A DNA stretch of 59,118 nt from Candidatus Woesearchaeota archaeon (GTDB lineage Archaea; Nanobdellota; Nanobdellia; Woesearchaeales; GW2011-AR15). The notes under the pieces were generated by a model that had not been told where the DNA came from, made no database searches, and worked only from the letters and a program-made list of their open reading frames with translations. Shown piece after piece: positions 42,352-50,873 of the stretch. The position numbers were made by a program, and so were the translations under genes. The DNA lies in assembly GCA_016928835.1 (NCBI GenBank), contig JAFGJW010000017.1:1-59118 (forward strand), given 5' to 3'. Position 1 is the first letter of the stretch. Each line of letters opens with the position of its first letter.

Positions 42352-42898
42352 CTTCACCAAACAAGATATTTGAAACCTCCTTCAGATATTTGTTGAATAT
42401 GTCATTGATCATTGTGTCATAGCTGTAATCTATCCTTACTGTCCTATCCTTGTTCAGTACAATAATCCCTCCAATAATATCTGCCTTTCTGCATTCATAT
42501 TCCTTGACTAGACCCATATCCCTTTGGTTGCATAATACTATATCTACGCTCACTGTTTTTTTTGCATCTTTAATCATGTATTCTATATGCTCTTTTCTCT
42601 TATCTTTATCCAGTTTAGTAAGTTTCTCCTTTGTTGCTTCCATTACTTTCTCAAGTACTCTCTTCTCCATATTGAACCTGCTTCTTTTTATCTTAAATCC
42701 GAGGGATGCAGTATTTTTAGTCTTATAGTCGCTTACAATCCTTTCTTGTTGCTTCTTTAGTTCATCTTCTGCTCCGTTAAGCTCTCTCCTAGCTATTTCA
42801 CTGATTTTCTTGCACTCTGCTTTGCCATCTGCAGTAATCTTGCTTGCCTGCTTTTTAGCATTGTCCAAGATTTCTTGTTTAACTTCTTTTAGTCCCAT
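42344..42898 (-). CDS. atpE: A-type ATP synthase subunit E
   Basis: A 184-residue peripheral-stalk subunit: an N-terminal helix of about 100 residues rich in Lys and Glu, then a globular alpha/beta C-terminal domain with ADIIGGIIVLNKDRTVRID, the family signature. It pairs with AtpH. It overlaps atpC by 8 bp. Confidence 0.93.
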   Translation of the reverse strand: MGLKEVKQEILDNAKKQASKITADGKAECKKISEIARRELNGAEDELKKQQERIVSDYKTKNTASLGFKIKRSRFNMEKRVLEKVMEATKEKLTKLDKDKRKEHIEYMIKDAKKTVSVDIVLCNQRDMGLVKEYECRKADIIGGIIVLNKDRTVRIDYSYDTMINDIFNKYLKEVSNILFGEDG

Positions 42899-42904
42899 TT
42901 TGCG

Positions 42905-43135
42905 TTAGTGCGCAGCTAGTCCAATTATAAGTATGGCTACAACTAATCCGAAGATAACCAATGACTCAGGGATGACCGTTAAGATTAACCCCTTACCAAA
43001 GAGTTCGTCTTTTTCAGCCATTGCTCCGACTGCTGCAGCGCCAATTGTCTGTTCAGCTAATGCTGCGGCGATCGCACTTAAACCAATAGCCAAACCAGCA
43101 CCAATTGCAATCAATCCTGTACTTATATCCGCCAT
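42905..43135 (-). CDS. atpK: A-type ATP synthase proteolipid (c subunit, K)
   Basis: A 76-residue single hairpin of two Gly/Ala-rich helices. Glu57 in VIPESLVIFGL is the ion-carrying carboxylate, and the loop carries AEKDELFGKG. The single-hairpin form gives a full set of binding sites, suitable for ATP synthesis. Gln29 is a polar residue in helix 1, but H+ versus Na+ use cannot be settled by eye. The gene lies 14 nt after atpI and starts with an SD, AGGAGG, near 43148. Confidence 0.95.
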   Translation of the reverse strand: MADISTGLIAIGAGLAIGLSAIAAALAEQTIGAAAVGAMAEKDELFGKGLILTVIPESLVIFGLVVAILIIGLAAH

Positions 43136-43149
43136 TTTGTTTTTCCTCC

Positions 43150-45048
43150 TTATTCTTTTCTGCCAAATGAAATGTATCTAGTGCCTCCTCCTTTGAAGAA
43201 TTTTGTAAAGAACTCAACATAATGGAGTCTTAGAGAATGTAGGAAGGGGCTTAGAATGCCCAGTGCAATATTTATTGTGTGTCCAATAATGAGTATGAGA
43301 ACCGCAACCAGGATTCCTATAACACCCGTCTGGAATAGTTCTCCTGCCATCTCATTAACAACAGCTGCCAGACTGACCGAGGCAAGACCAACAGCCATAA
43401 GCCTCCCATAAGATAGGATATTGCTTAGAATTCCCGGGATCTCTATTGCTCCCCTTGTTCCTTCTCCAATGAGTATAATAACAAAACCGACACCAGCAAG
43501 AAGTCCGTTTATACCCAGAGAAGGGAGTATAGAGTTTACAAAATCTGCATAAGGTCCAGTTATTATCTTAAGAAATGAAGACATTAGCCATAGCAAGATT
43601 GGTAGCAATAATAACCAGCCTGCCTTTTCCATGAAAGCATGCTTTAATCCATGGTGTTTGTAAATATTCACAAATCCAATTAGGATGCCAATAGCGACAT
43701 GGATTACTCCGATAAGAACAGATAAACTTAATAAATCATTGATCTGATGCATCCTGCTCATCACTCTTGGGAAGTCATATATAACATTATTTAGTGTGAA
43801 GGTTTCAATGCCAAAATATTCTCCGAAGAGCAGCCCAAAGAAAATAGTTGACAAGGAGGCAAATATCATAGCATTCAATAGACCTTTTGCTTCAGGGCTC
43901 TCCATCTTTCTTTTTATGATTAAAAACAGCACCAGTGTAATGAGCCCATAACCAACGTCCCCGAGCATGAACCCGAAAAATAGCGGGAACGTCAGGAACA
44001 TAAAGAATGACGGATCAATTTCTCCATAACTGGGCAGGGTATAGAGATTCATAAAAAATTGGAACGGCTCAACAATCTTAGGGTGTTTAAATGCAACTGG
44101 CACTTTATCATGCTTATCTGGCATCTCTGCTTTAAAATGTACTTTCTTTTTTGTTGCTTTATTAAGCTCGCTCTCCAATTTGCTGCACTTCTTTTTGGGC
44201 ACCCATCCTGTGATGATAAAACTGTTTTCAGACGTAGCAAATTTTAATGGGGCCTCAGCAATCTCAACCTTCATAGTCAAGTGATTCTCAACTTCCAGGA
44301 TAAAATCTTGGTTATCTTTTTTTATATCTTCAATCTTGCCATTAAGTTCATCTTTCAGCTTGTGCAACATATTAAGCTGTTTACCCTTCTGTATTTTCAT
44401 TCCGGGACCAGCCTTAAGGTCAGGAAACATAGTTGTAACATGTTCCTCCTCAATAGGAGAAAAAGAATGTTCTGCCAGAATTTGTCTAGCTTTGTCCTTA
44501 TTCTTAGTGTCAACAAAAAGTCCAATCAGCTTAACATTATCTATATTTAGGGAGTACAATTCATAGCCATGAACCTTAGAGGAAATCTCTTCCTCGATAT
44601 CATCATCAACAAAACCAAAAAAGTGGCTCTGCTTACTATAATCTGCATCGAGTTTCAGCTGGAAACCTGCCTCCTTCAGCAGCTTAGCCTGTTCTGGATA
44701 CAGCTCTATGACTTTGTCATAATACTTGAGTTTCTTCTGAAGAGCAGATATATCCTCATATAGCTTATTAAGCCTTATTTTAATCTTATTAGTATCAGTG
44801 TCTTTTTTTAACTTAACTCTTCGTGGAGTTATATTAAGAAAGGAAGCAATTGCCCTAGTTTTGACAATCATGTCAGCATATTCTTCGCCTTCTTCAAGGG
44901 GCTTGCCGATATCAAATACATCTTCCTCGCTCTTCAAATGCTCGGTAATATGCAAAACATTCAATCTATAAAGAACCTCTATTGTCTCTTTCATTAAGGA
45001 TTTTGGTCCAGCAATCTCTACCTTAAGCATTCGTTCTGATTCAAGCAT
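43150..45048 (-). CDS. atpI: A-type ATP synthase subunit I (a)
   Basis: A 632-residue protein. The N-terminal cytoplasmic half (about 1-330) is a long alpha-helical arm, and the C-terminal half has about seven to eight membrane helices. The essential stator arginine lies in LSYGRLMAVGLA. GEYFGIETF and FPLFFGFMLGDVGYG are family landmarks. It forms the ion half-channels beside the c ring and the attachment for the peripheral stalk. It lies 1 nt after atpH. Confidence 0.95.
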   Translation of the reverse strand: MLESERMLKVEIAGPKSLMKETIEVLYRLNVLHITEHLKSEEDVFDIGKPLEEGEEYADMIVKTRAIASFLNITPRRVKLKKDTDTNKIKIRLNKLYEDISALQKKLKYYDKVIELYPEQAKLLKEAGFQLKLDADYSKQSHFFGFVDDDIEEEISSKVHGYELYSLNIDNVKLIGLFVDTKNKDKARQILAEHSFSPIEEEHVTTMFPDLKAGPGMKIQKGKQLNMLHKLKDELNGKIEDIKKDNQDFILEVENHLTMKVEIAEAPLKFATSENSFIITGWVPKKKCSKLESELNKATKKKVHFKAEMPDKHDKVPVAFKHPKIVEPFQFFMNLYTLPSYGEIDPSFFMFLTFPLFFGFMLGDVGYGLITLVLFLIIKRKMESPEAKGLLNAMIFASLSTIFFGLLFGEYFGIETFTLNNVIYDFPRVMSRMHQINDLLSLSVLIGVIHVAIGILIGFVNIYKHHGLKHAFMEKAGWLLLLPILLWLMSSFLKIITGPYADFVNSILPSLGINGLLAGVGFVIILIGEGTRGAIEIPGILSNILSYGRLMAVGLASVSLAAVVNEMAGELFQTGVIGILVAVLILIIGHTINIALGILSPFLHSLRLHYVEFFTKFFKGGGTRYISFGRKE

Positions 45049-45049
45049 T

Positions 45050-45376
45050 TTACAACCCTCTTATATAATTGTCAACTTGTTGAAATATGAAGTCTGAGGC
45101 ACTTGATATTTTTTGCTTTGACATATCTTCGATGTCAGCCAGTTGCTTCTCATTTGCCAGTTCATGCTTTTCCAGCTGTCTGTCAATCTCTTTCTTTTCT
45201 CTTTTGATTTCTTTCTCGATATTCTGCTCAATCTCTTGTTTTTTTAGTGTAATCCCTTTGGCAGCATCCTCTCTTGCCTTTTTTATACTTTCTTCCCTCG
45301 CTGTTTTTGCATCTTCTATTATCTTGTGCGCCTGTTTCTCAACTTCAGAAAGTTCAGTTTTTAGATTATTTGTCAT
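45050..45376 (-). CDS. atpH: A-type ATP synthase subunit H (peripheral stalk)
   Basis: A 108-residue, nearly all-helical protein rich in Glu and Lys (coiled coil over most of its length), first gene of the operon. It pairs with AtpE in the peripheral stalk. ATG 45376 is preceded by a tiny four-codon ORF with an SD, which overlaps it by ATGA. Confidence 0.85.
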   Translation of the reverse strand: MTNNLKTELSEVEKQAHKIIEDAKTAREESIKKAREDAAKGITLKKQEIEQNIEKEIKREKKEIDRQLEKHELANEKQLADIEDMSKQKISSASDFIFQQVDNYIRGL

Positions 45377-45387
45377 GTTATTAGCAT
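45373..45387 (-). other. Four-codon leader ORF overlapping atpH
   Basis: On the minus strand, GGTG is followed 8 nt later by an ATG encoding M-L-I-T and a TGA that overlaps the atpH ATG. The only well-placed SD in the leader serves this ATG first, so ribosomes may terminate and re-initiate at atpH. It is too short to judge by coding signal. Confidence 0.3.
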
Positions 45388-45588
45388 GGGGAAAACACCA
45401 ACTTAATAAATACTTAATCTAAGTACTTTTAGTAGAATACTTATATTAACTGATAAAAATACTAAATACTCTATGAGAAAGAAATAGAATAGTTATTTAT
45501 GAGATATTCTGATAAACATTTATGGTATTTGCCATCTATATAACATTTGGATGAACCTTATAATTGGTATATTGTTAGTTCTCTATAT

Positions 45589-45762
45589 ATGCAATTTGTA
45601 GTAGATGGTATCTATTACCTATGTGTTTTCCTAATCGGTGTAATCCTAGGCAGAATCTCAATGGCAGCTCAATTTGCTGTTATGGCATATAAAAATGTAG
45701 ATTATGCAAAAAAAGAGGATCTAGGCTCCTTGATAAAGAATTTCAGTAAAACTTTTAAATAG
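45589..45762 (+). CDS. Small single-pass membrane protein
   Basis: From ATG 45589 it has 57 residues with one helix (about 6-28) and a basic C-terminus. CTTATAATTG at 45558-45567 is centred about 27 nt upstream, supporting a leaderless start here; a longer TTG start at 45547 would fall upstream of transcription. Its stop region contains the TATA box of the next gene. Function is unknown. Confidence 0.5.
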   Translation: MQFVVDGIYYLCVFLIGVILGRISMAAQFAVMAYKNVDYAKKEDLGSLIKNFSKTFK

Positions 45763-45819
45763 TATTCCGTTACCATATATTACTAAATAGGGGGTATTTG
45801 GTTTTTATAAGTGTGGAAA

Positions 45820-46710
45820 ATGGATGTTAGGAGTATTCAAAAAACAGGGAATATGTACTATATGTATCTTCCCTCTTCTTGGTGCAAAAAGCATAAGATA
45901 GTCTCACAGTCAAAAGTAATTGTAAATGAGGATAATCAGGGTATTTTGACTGTGTCAGCAAGGATTGAGGACAAAAAAGCAAAAGATATAGAGATTAACT
46001 TAAAAGAAGATAATCTTGATGTGATCCAGAAAGTAATTATGGGGTGCTATGTCAATCCGACTAATTCTTTTACAATAAACCTAGAAAAGAAAATGGATGT
46101 GGCAAAGCTCCTCCAGCAAAGGAAGCTCATTAGCCTTGCATTAGTAGAATGTTGTGAAAATACTATCTCCTGCGAATCAAATGTCTCTATTGAGAATCCA
46201 TTATCCTTATTAATAACTATGCTAAAAAAAACAAGAAATTTGATATACTTAATGATAGAAAACTATGATTCTGAGTTGATCAACCGCTACGAAGAAGAAA
46301 TTGATGAGAGTAAAATTTTAATTGAGAAATCAGTGATAGCTTCTTTTACCTACCATAAAGTTCCCAAACTGAAAACAATTGAAATATACTATATCTCCCA
46401 AATTTCAAAAGACTTGGAAAGATTTGTTGACCATCTGATTCAGCTAACTCCTAGCGAGTCCAAGATATTGAATGTTCTAATAAAGATAATAGATAAATTA
46501 AAGGAAATAATTGTCTCTTTAAAAAATCCTGATACAAACTTAAATAATGGTACCTGTGTTGATTTCGTACATATGTTAAAATCAATACCTGATATAAACG
46601 TAGATGATAGTAAGAAATATAATGTCCATAGAATCAAAGGAACATTAACAGGCATTAGCGAGGTTCTAATGGATTGGTCAGTAACTCAGAGGTTAGAAGA
46701 AAGCAGATAG
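45820..46710 (+). CDS. AbrB-PhoU family regulator, paralogue 1
   Basis: A 296-residue protein. Residues 1-45 (MDVRSIQKTGNMYYMYLPSS) form a SpoVT/AbrB-like swapped-hairpin domain, and residues about 80-290 are a helical PhoU-like domain. This archaeal fusion is usually linked to phosphate uptake control. ATG 45820 is chosen because its product aligns from residue 1 with the 46686 paralogue (MDTRKIQRSG); a GTG three codons upstream exists. No Pst transporter is in the window. It overlaps its convergent paralogue by 25 bp. Confidence 0.85.
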   Translation: MDVRSIQKTGNMYYMYLPSSWCKKHKIVSQSKVIVNEDNQGILTVSARIEDKKAKDIEINLKEDNLDVIQKVIMGCYVNPTNSFTINLEKKMDVAKLLQQRKLISLALVECCENTISCESNVSIENPLSLLITMLKKTRNLIYLMIENYDSELINRYEEEIDESKILIEKSVIASFTYHKVPKLKTIEIYYISQISKDLERFVDHLIQLTPSESKILNVLIKIIDKLKEIIVSLKNPDTNLNNGTCVDFVHMLKSIPDINVDDSKKYNVHRIKGTLTGISEVLMDWSVTQRLEESR

Positions 46711-47573
46711 TCTTTGTCTACTTCATTTGATATCAGCCAATCAGAAAATATCTCGCCAATGTGAGCAAGGAGAGAGACAATCCTCTCCCTGTAAAAGGTT
46801 TTCTCATCTTTTACATGAATTTTTTCAAACCTTGAAAGCTGCTTAATATAAGAAATTACTGACTGCTGATTGAGGTTATTCAGAACCTCTTCTAATCTTT
46901 TTAAGGATACTAAAAAATTGTCCAATATCTTCTCTTCCTTATCTAGTTTAATTAATATGTCATTTACCTGCTCTAATGTTCTAGAAAGCATCCCAATATA
47001 GAAAAGGTCAATATGCCTCAGTTCAGTGTCCTTTTTATACATCAGTGAGCTGATTATTGATTTTCTAATCATAAGATTGCTTTTGTCGATCTCTTCTTCA
47101 TACTTCTCTATTAGCTCGGGCGTCTCAGCTTCTTTAATCAGCCTGATGCTACTTATCATCTTCTTAATCATTGTACTTATCATTAGCTTGGGATTCTCTA
47201 AGGTTATTGTGGTGTTGCATGAAATTGAGTTGGAGTCAAATTCAATAAGCTCTAATCCGCCCAAAATCTTTTTATGCGCCAGAATTTGCCGTGAGGTCAA
47301 CTCATCTTTTAATAGTATATCAAATTTCTTAACTGGGTTGATATAAGATGCAACAGTTATCTTATTAATCACTTCTGGAGTAGTCTCTTCCAGTTCCAAG
47401 CTTAAACTTGGGAGCTCTGGTCTTTTACTATCAGTATTAATGACCAAACCTCCTGACGAAGATCTGCTCAATCTGACCTTTGATTTTGTTGTTATCTTGT
47501 TCTCCCTGCACCAGGATGCTGGCAAATACACATAGTAGGTTGCACCAGATCTTTGAATCTTTCTAGTATCCAT
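46686..47573 (-). CDS. AbrB-PhoU family regulator, paralogue 2
   Basis: A 295-residue protein with the same layout as its neighbour: AbrB-like residues 1-50 (TYYVYLPASWCRENKI) and a PhoU-like helical domain. The two align along their whole length but face each other tail to tail, with the last eight codons overlapping. The transcript is probably leaderless (TATA at 47593-47607). The pair may form heterodimers or respond to different signals; this is inference. Confidence 0.85.
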   Translation of the reverse strand: MDTRKIQRSGATYYVYLPASWCRENKITTKSKVRLSRSSSGGLVINTDSKRPELPSLSLELEETTPEVINKITVASYINPVKKFDILLKDELTSRQILAHKKILGGLELIEFDSNSISCNTTITLENPKLMISTMIKKMISSIRLIKEAETPELIEKYEEEIDKSNLMIRKSIISSLMYKKDTELRHIDLFYIGMLSRTLEQVNDILIKLDKEEKILDNFLVSLKRLEEVLNNLNQQSVISYIKQLSRFEKIHVKDEKTFYRERIVSLLAHIGEIFSDWLISNEVDKDYLLSSNL

Positions 47574-47592
47574 ATTTTATGGAAAATACATA

Positions 47593-47607
47593 GATATATT
47601 TAAAGTT
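47593..47607 (-). promoter_or_regulatory. TATA box, leaderless promoter of the 46686 gene
   Basis: On the minus strand AACTTTAAATATATC is centred about 27 nt before ATG 47573. Confidence 0.6.
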
Positions 47608-47739
47608 AATCTGATTTTTCAATAATGATTAATTATTTACATTGTAAAATTATTTCATTTTATAAATTATTTTATGTCTTTAATTATTGTAATAAATTAA
47701 TTAATTACTTAATTACTCTCTCTTTGTTTTTTCAAAACC

Positions 47740-47748
47740 CTTAAATAG
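47740..47748 (+). promoter_or_regulatory. TATA box, leaderless promoter of pyrH
   Basis: CTTAAATAG preceded by AAAACC, centred 26 nt before ATG 47771. The 130 bp between the two divergent promoters is almost pure A/T with no gene. Confidence 0.65.
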
Positions 47749-47770
47749 TGCCTTGGTTTATCTCTAGTAT

Positions 47771-48448
47771 ATGCATATCCACATCCTTTCTGTTGGCGGC
47801 TCCTTAATAGTCCCGGATGAGATCGATTATTTTTTTCTAAAAGAATTTAAGAATCTTATTTTAAAATATGTTAGCAAGGGCCACAGATTTATTATTCTTT
47901 GCGGCGGTGGCAAGTTGAACTCAAAATACAATCAGGCAGCTTGTAGAGTGTCAAATATTGAAAAAGAAGACTTAGACTGGATAGGGATAAAAGCAACACA
48001 GCTCAATGCAGAGTTGATGAGAGCAGTATTTGGCGGAATCGCGTATGAAAAAGTGATAACAAACCCCACAGAAAAGATAAGAACAAAAAAACACATTATC
48101 CTAGGGGGTGGGTGGAAACCAGGCTGGAGCACAGACTATGATGCTGTATTGGTTTCAAAACAATATAGCTCAAGAGAGATAATTAATCTGACAAATATTG
48201 ATTATGTGTATGACAGAGATCCAAGAACAAATAAAGACGCAAAAAAATTCGAGAGCCTTACTTGGGTACAATACAGGAAACTGATAACAGATAAATGGTC
48301 ACCCCGGCTGAGCACACCTTTTGATCCAATAGCAGCAAAAGAAGCTGAAAAATCAAAACAAAAAGTAGTGATTCTAAATGGGAAAAATATTAGAAATTTA
48401 GAAAATTATTTTGAAGGAAAACACTTTGAGGGTACGATTATTCAATAA
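47771..48448 (+). CDS. pyrH: UMP kinase (archaeal type)
   Basis: A 225-residue amino-acid-kinase-fold enzyme that phosphorylates UMP to UDP with ATP. Recognised from SVGGSLIVPDEID, ILCGGGKL, LGGGWKPGWSTDYDAVL and NIDYVYDRDPR, the last being the typical nucleotide-binding region. Length and motifs fit the archaeal enzyme. It has its own leaderless promoter. Confidence 0.92.
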   Translation: MHIHILSVGGSLIVPDEIDYFFLKEFKNLILKYVSKGHRFIILCGGGKLNSKYNQAACRVSNIEKEDLDWIGIKATQLNAELMRAVFGGIAYEKVITNPTEKIRTKKHIILGGGWKPGWSTDYDAVLVSKQYSSREIINLTNIDYVYDRDPRTNKDAKKFESLTWVQYRKLITDKWSPRLSTPFDPIAAKEAEKSKQKVVILNGKNIRNLENYFEGKHFEGTIIQ

Positions 48449-48450
48449 AA

Positions 48451-48460
48451 TATTTAAAGT
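48451..48460 (+). promoter_or_regulatory. TATA box, leaderless promoter of the pilin-like pair
   Basis: TATTTAAAGT is centred 26 nt before ATG 48481. TAATTCCTTGTTA at 48469-48481 lies at the predicted start and recurs at 50830-50842. Confidence 0.6.
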
Positions 48461-48480
48461 CCAAATCTTAATTCCTTGTT

Positions 48481-49734
48481 ATGCAAAAAAGAGCTACTTC
48501 TCAGATAGACTGGGCCATAAGTCTTGGTGTTTTTGTTTTATTCATTGCGTGGTTCTTTGTCTTTGTCCAGCCGAATCTTCAACAAAGATACAACAAACAA
48601 ACGCTTATGATGGTTGTGAGAAACAACTTTGAAAGAGACTATCTATATACCGTAGAAAATCTTCCTCTATTCATAACCTCTGCTTCACTGGGAGAGTATA
48701 AGCCAGTCACCGCTGAGTTCTATTATAAGTGGGATAATTTCAAATTTAAGACCGATGAGGATTATTTTTATGATGGAGAAAAATTAGTGTTCCTAGCAAA
48801 CCTTACAGATACAAAGACTGTCTTTTGGATCCAAAACAATATTAACTATTCATTGTCGTCAGAGAGATATGATCTAATGGCTACTGAGGACTGGGCGACC
48901 ACCTCAAAAAACCTAAGTGTATATATTACAGATAGTATGGTGGATGATGTATATTATAAGGGAAGAGCCAAAATCAATAATTCAAGGATTTACCTGAATG
49001 ACATACTTTACAGCCCCATAAATATCTCTTTCAACGAATCTCCTATCATGGCAAAATATCGAGCAAACTCACCTTCCCTAAATTTTACGACTTATGTGTA
49101 TACAAAAAATTCTATACTTGACACATATGTTGACTTGAACGATTTGGAAAATAATTATACTGTTGCCATAACCTTCAATGGAAATAACTATCTGAGCTAT
49201 TACACAGACAATGACCACTATGATAATCTAACCTCATCTATAGAAACTAATGCTTCTTATAATGCAGACCAGATCACCTTCTATGATACAGAAGGTGCGC
49301 TTTCTGTCTTCTTTGATAGGAATGTCAGCCTCAATCTTAGTTATGCCAGCAACAATGTTGAGTTCTATGCAACATTTATTATAAATGATTCAGCACGCTA
49401 TTTATTTGTTTTCCATGAAGGGGACTATCAGAATGCTACAAGAGAAGATAAAACAATAGAATATGGGATAATTGAGAAGATAGAGGGCTATTCACTTTCT
49501 GCTCTTGAGAGCCTAAACTATACATATCTTAAAGAGCAGTGGGATTATCCTCCTGAAAGAGACTTTGCGGTATCAGTAAGAAATACCACAAAGATCAATG
49601 AGTCGGAACTTTTACTTAGAATAGGAAAACTACCAACAAAATATGCAATAAGCTATTCTGAGGAAGAATACACAGTTCTAATTTCAGAAGAGGGAGAAAC
49701 AATACCTATACTATTAACCTATGTTGTGTGGTAA
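48481..49734 (+). CDS. Pilin-like membrane-anchored surface protein
   Basis: A 417-residue protein. The N-terminus is basic (MQKRATSQIDW) followed by a helix (about 13-31), resembling a class III (type IV pilin) signal in which KRA precedes T-S-Q-I-D, with an acidic residue at +5. The large beta-rich external domain has many N-x-S/T sequons. It is followed after 1 nt by another pilin-like protein. It could be a minor pilin or pseudopilin. No prepilin peptidase or secretion ATPase is in the window, so the assignment is tentative. Confidence 0.6.
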   Translation: MQKRATSQIDWAISLGVFVLFIAWFFVFVQPNLQQRYNKQTLMMVVRNNFERDYLYTVENLPLFITSASLGEYKPVTAEFYYKWDNFKFKTDEDYFYDGEKLVFLANLTDTKTVFWIQNNINYSLSSERYDLMATEDWATTSKNLSVYITDSMVDDVYYKGRAKINNSRIYLNDILYSPINISFNESPIMAKYRANSPSLNFTTYVYTKNSILDTYVDLNDLENNYTVAITFNGNNYLSYYTDNDHYDNLTSSIETNASYNADQITFYDTEGALSVFFDRNVSLNLSYASNNVEFYATFIINDSARYLFVFHEGDYQNATREDKTIEYGIIEKIEGYSLSALESLNYTYLKEQWDYPPERDFAVSVRNTTKINESELLLRIGKLPTKYAISYSEEEYTVLISEEGETIPILLTYVVW

Positions 49735-49735
49735 A

Positions 49736-50116
49736 ATGGACTCAAAAGGATTCATGAAAACAATGGAAGTGTTCTTGGCAATTATTATGGCGACTGTTTT
49801 TATATTTTACCTTCTTCCTCAATTCACAGGAGTCCAGACTACTGAACAAAGTATACGCGTGCTTAAGAACCTTGAGAAAAACGACGAATTCAGGAATTTT
49901 GTAACTAGAAACACTGGTTGTTATAATAATACAAATACTACGGTGGACAGCTTCATGCAAAGCTACCTGTCTGAAGACTATGAGTACCAGTTCTGCATAG
50001 CAGCCACCCCAGATGCACTACCCAATGTCAAAGTCCCAGTGGACACTTTATTTATGACTGGCAATCTTACAGACTATTCCCCCAGGATTGTAAGACTATA
50101 TTATTGGACTGAATGA
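49736..50116 (+). CDS. Small pilin-like protein
   Basis: A 126-residue protein from ATG 49736. It begins MDSKGFMKTMEVFLAIIMAT, where G-F precedes M-K-T-M-E and a hydrophobic helix (about 10-30), as in type IV pilins (acidic residue at +5 or +6). The external domain has two cysteines (TGCYNN and QFCIA). An in-frame start 15 nt earlier lies inside the previous gene. It is tightly coupled to the 48481 gene, so the two probably assemble together. Confidence 0.6.
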   Translation: MDSKGFMKTMEVFLAIIMATVFIFYLLPQFTGVQTTEQSIRVLKNLEKNDEFRNFVTRNTGCYNNTNTTVDSFMQSYLSEDYEYQFCIAATPDALPNVKVPVDTLFMTGNLTDYSPRIVRLYYWTE

Positions 50117-50152
50117 AATTGTGTTTTTGGCAGAATAACAAAGGTGATAACA

Positions 50153-50362
50153 ATGGAGATAAAAATTGATACAAAAAAAGATTCAAAGGAAGATATTGAG
50201 AAAGCAATTGTCTTTCTGCAACAATTTGTTGACAGTGAGGCCTTGAGCAATATGCCTGAAGTTAATGACGGTGCATTTAACATATTTAACAAGGAAACAG
50301 ATAAATCCGCAGAAATTAAGAAAGACGATGAAGAAATTAATATCCGGCCAATACTTTATTAA
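50153..50362 (+). CDS. Small acidic helical protein
   Basis: A 69-residue protein starting MEIKIDTKKDSKEDI. AGGTGATAACA precedes ATG 50153, which is chosen over an in-frame ATA/ATG context at 50144. The protein has one long helix and an acidic tail. It follows the pilin-like pair by 36 nt and precedes archease, but archease has its own promoter. I recognise no function. Confidence 0.6.
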   Translation: MEIKIDTKKDSKEDIEKAIVFLQQFVDSEALSNMPEVNDGAFNIFNKETDKSAEIKKDDEEINIRPILY

Positions 50363-50365
50363 TAA

Positions 50366-50374
50366 TATTTAAAT
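50366..50374 (+). promoter_or_regulatory. TATA box, leaderless promoter of archease
   Basis: TATTTAAAT is centred about 27 nt before ATG 50398. Confidence 0.6.
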
Positions 50375-50397
50375 TAATTGCCATTTTCCTTTAAATT

Positions 50398-50808
50398 ATG
50401 AAATTCAAATACCTCGATCATACAGCAGACCTAAAGCTGCAGGCATTTGGTAAAACAATAGAAAAAGCATTTGTGAATTCTGCACTGGGCGCATTTAATT
50501 ACTTACACAATACTGATGAGATTAGGCCAGTTATAAAAAAGCAAATTAAAATATCAGCAAAAAGAATTGAGTCTTTGCTCTATGATTTCTTAGAAGAACT
50601 ACTTTTCTTGCTTGACACTGAGGGGTTTCTTTTAAATAAAATTGAAGATATGAAAATAAGTAAAGAATATGAATTAGAATGTACTGCATATGGCGACTCA
50701 TTTCAAAACTACGACATTCATGGCAATATTAAATCTGTGACTTATAGTGATATGTTTATTAAGAAAGAGGACAACCAATACGTTGTTCAAGTTGTTCTTG
50801 ACTTATAA
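50398..50808 (+). CDS. Archease
   Basis: A 136-residue protein with the archease hallmarks: FKYLDHTADLKLQAFG at the N-terminus, SLLYDFLEELLFLLD in the middle and V-QVVLDL at the end. It activates the RtcB tRNA ligase and broadens its nucleotide use during tRNA splicing. No rtcB is in the window. It has a leaderless promoter. Confidence 0.95.
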   Translation: MKFKYLDHTADLKLQAFGKTIEKAFVNSALGAFNYLHNTDEIRPVIKKQIKISAKRIESLLYDFLEELLFLLDTEGFLLNKIEDMKISKEYELECTAYGDSFQNYDIHGNIKSVTYSDMFIKKEDNQYVVQVVLDL

Positions 50809-50817
50809 AAACAAAAA

Positions 50818-50829
50818 TTTTATATAATC
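50818..50829 (+). promoter_or_regulatory. TATA box for the 50874 gene
   Basis: TTTTATATAATC, predicting a start near 50850 and a short leader with GGTG before ATG 50874. Confidence 0.6.
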
Positions 50830-50873
50830 TAATTCCTTGTTAACATAAAATAATAGCAATTTGGTGTAAAGTA

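Noticed and set aside
37877-45376. H+ versus Na+ specificity of the ATP synthase
   Set aside because: Glu57 and Gln29 in AtpK are visible, but the ion-binding set cannot be judged without an alignment or structure.
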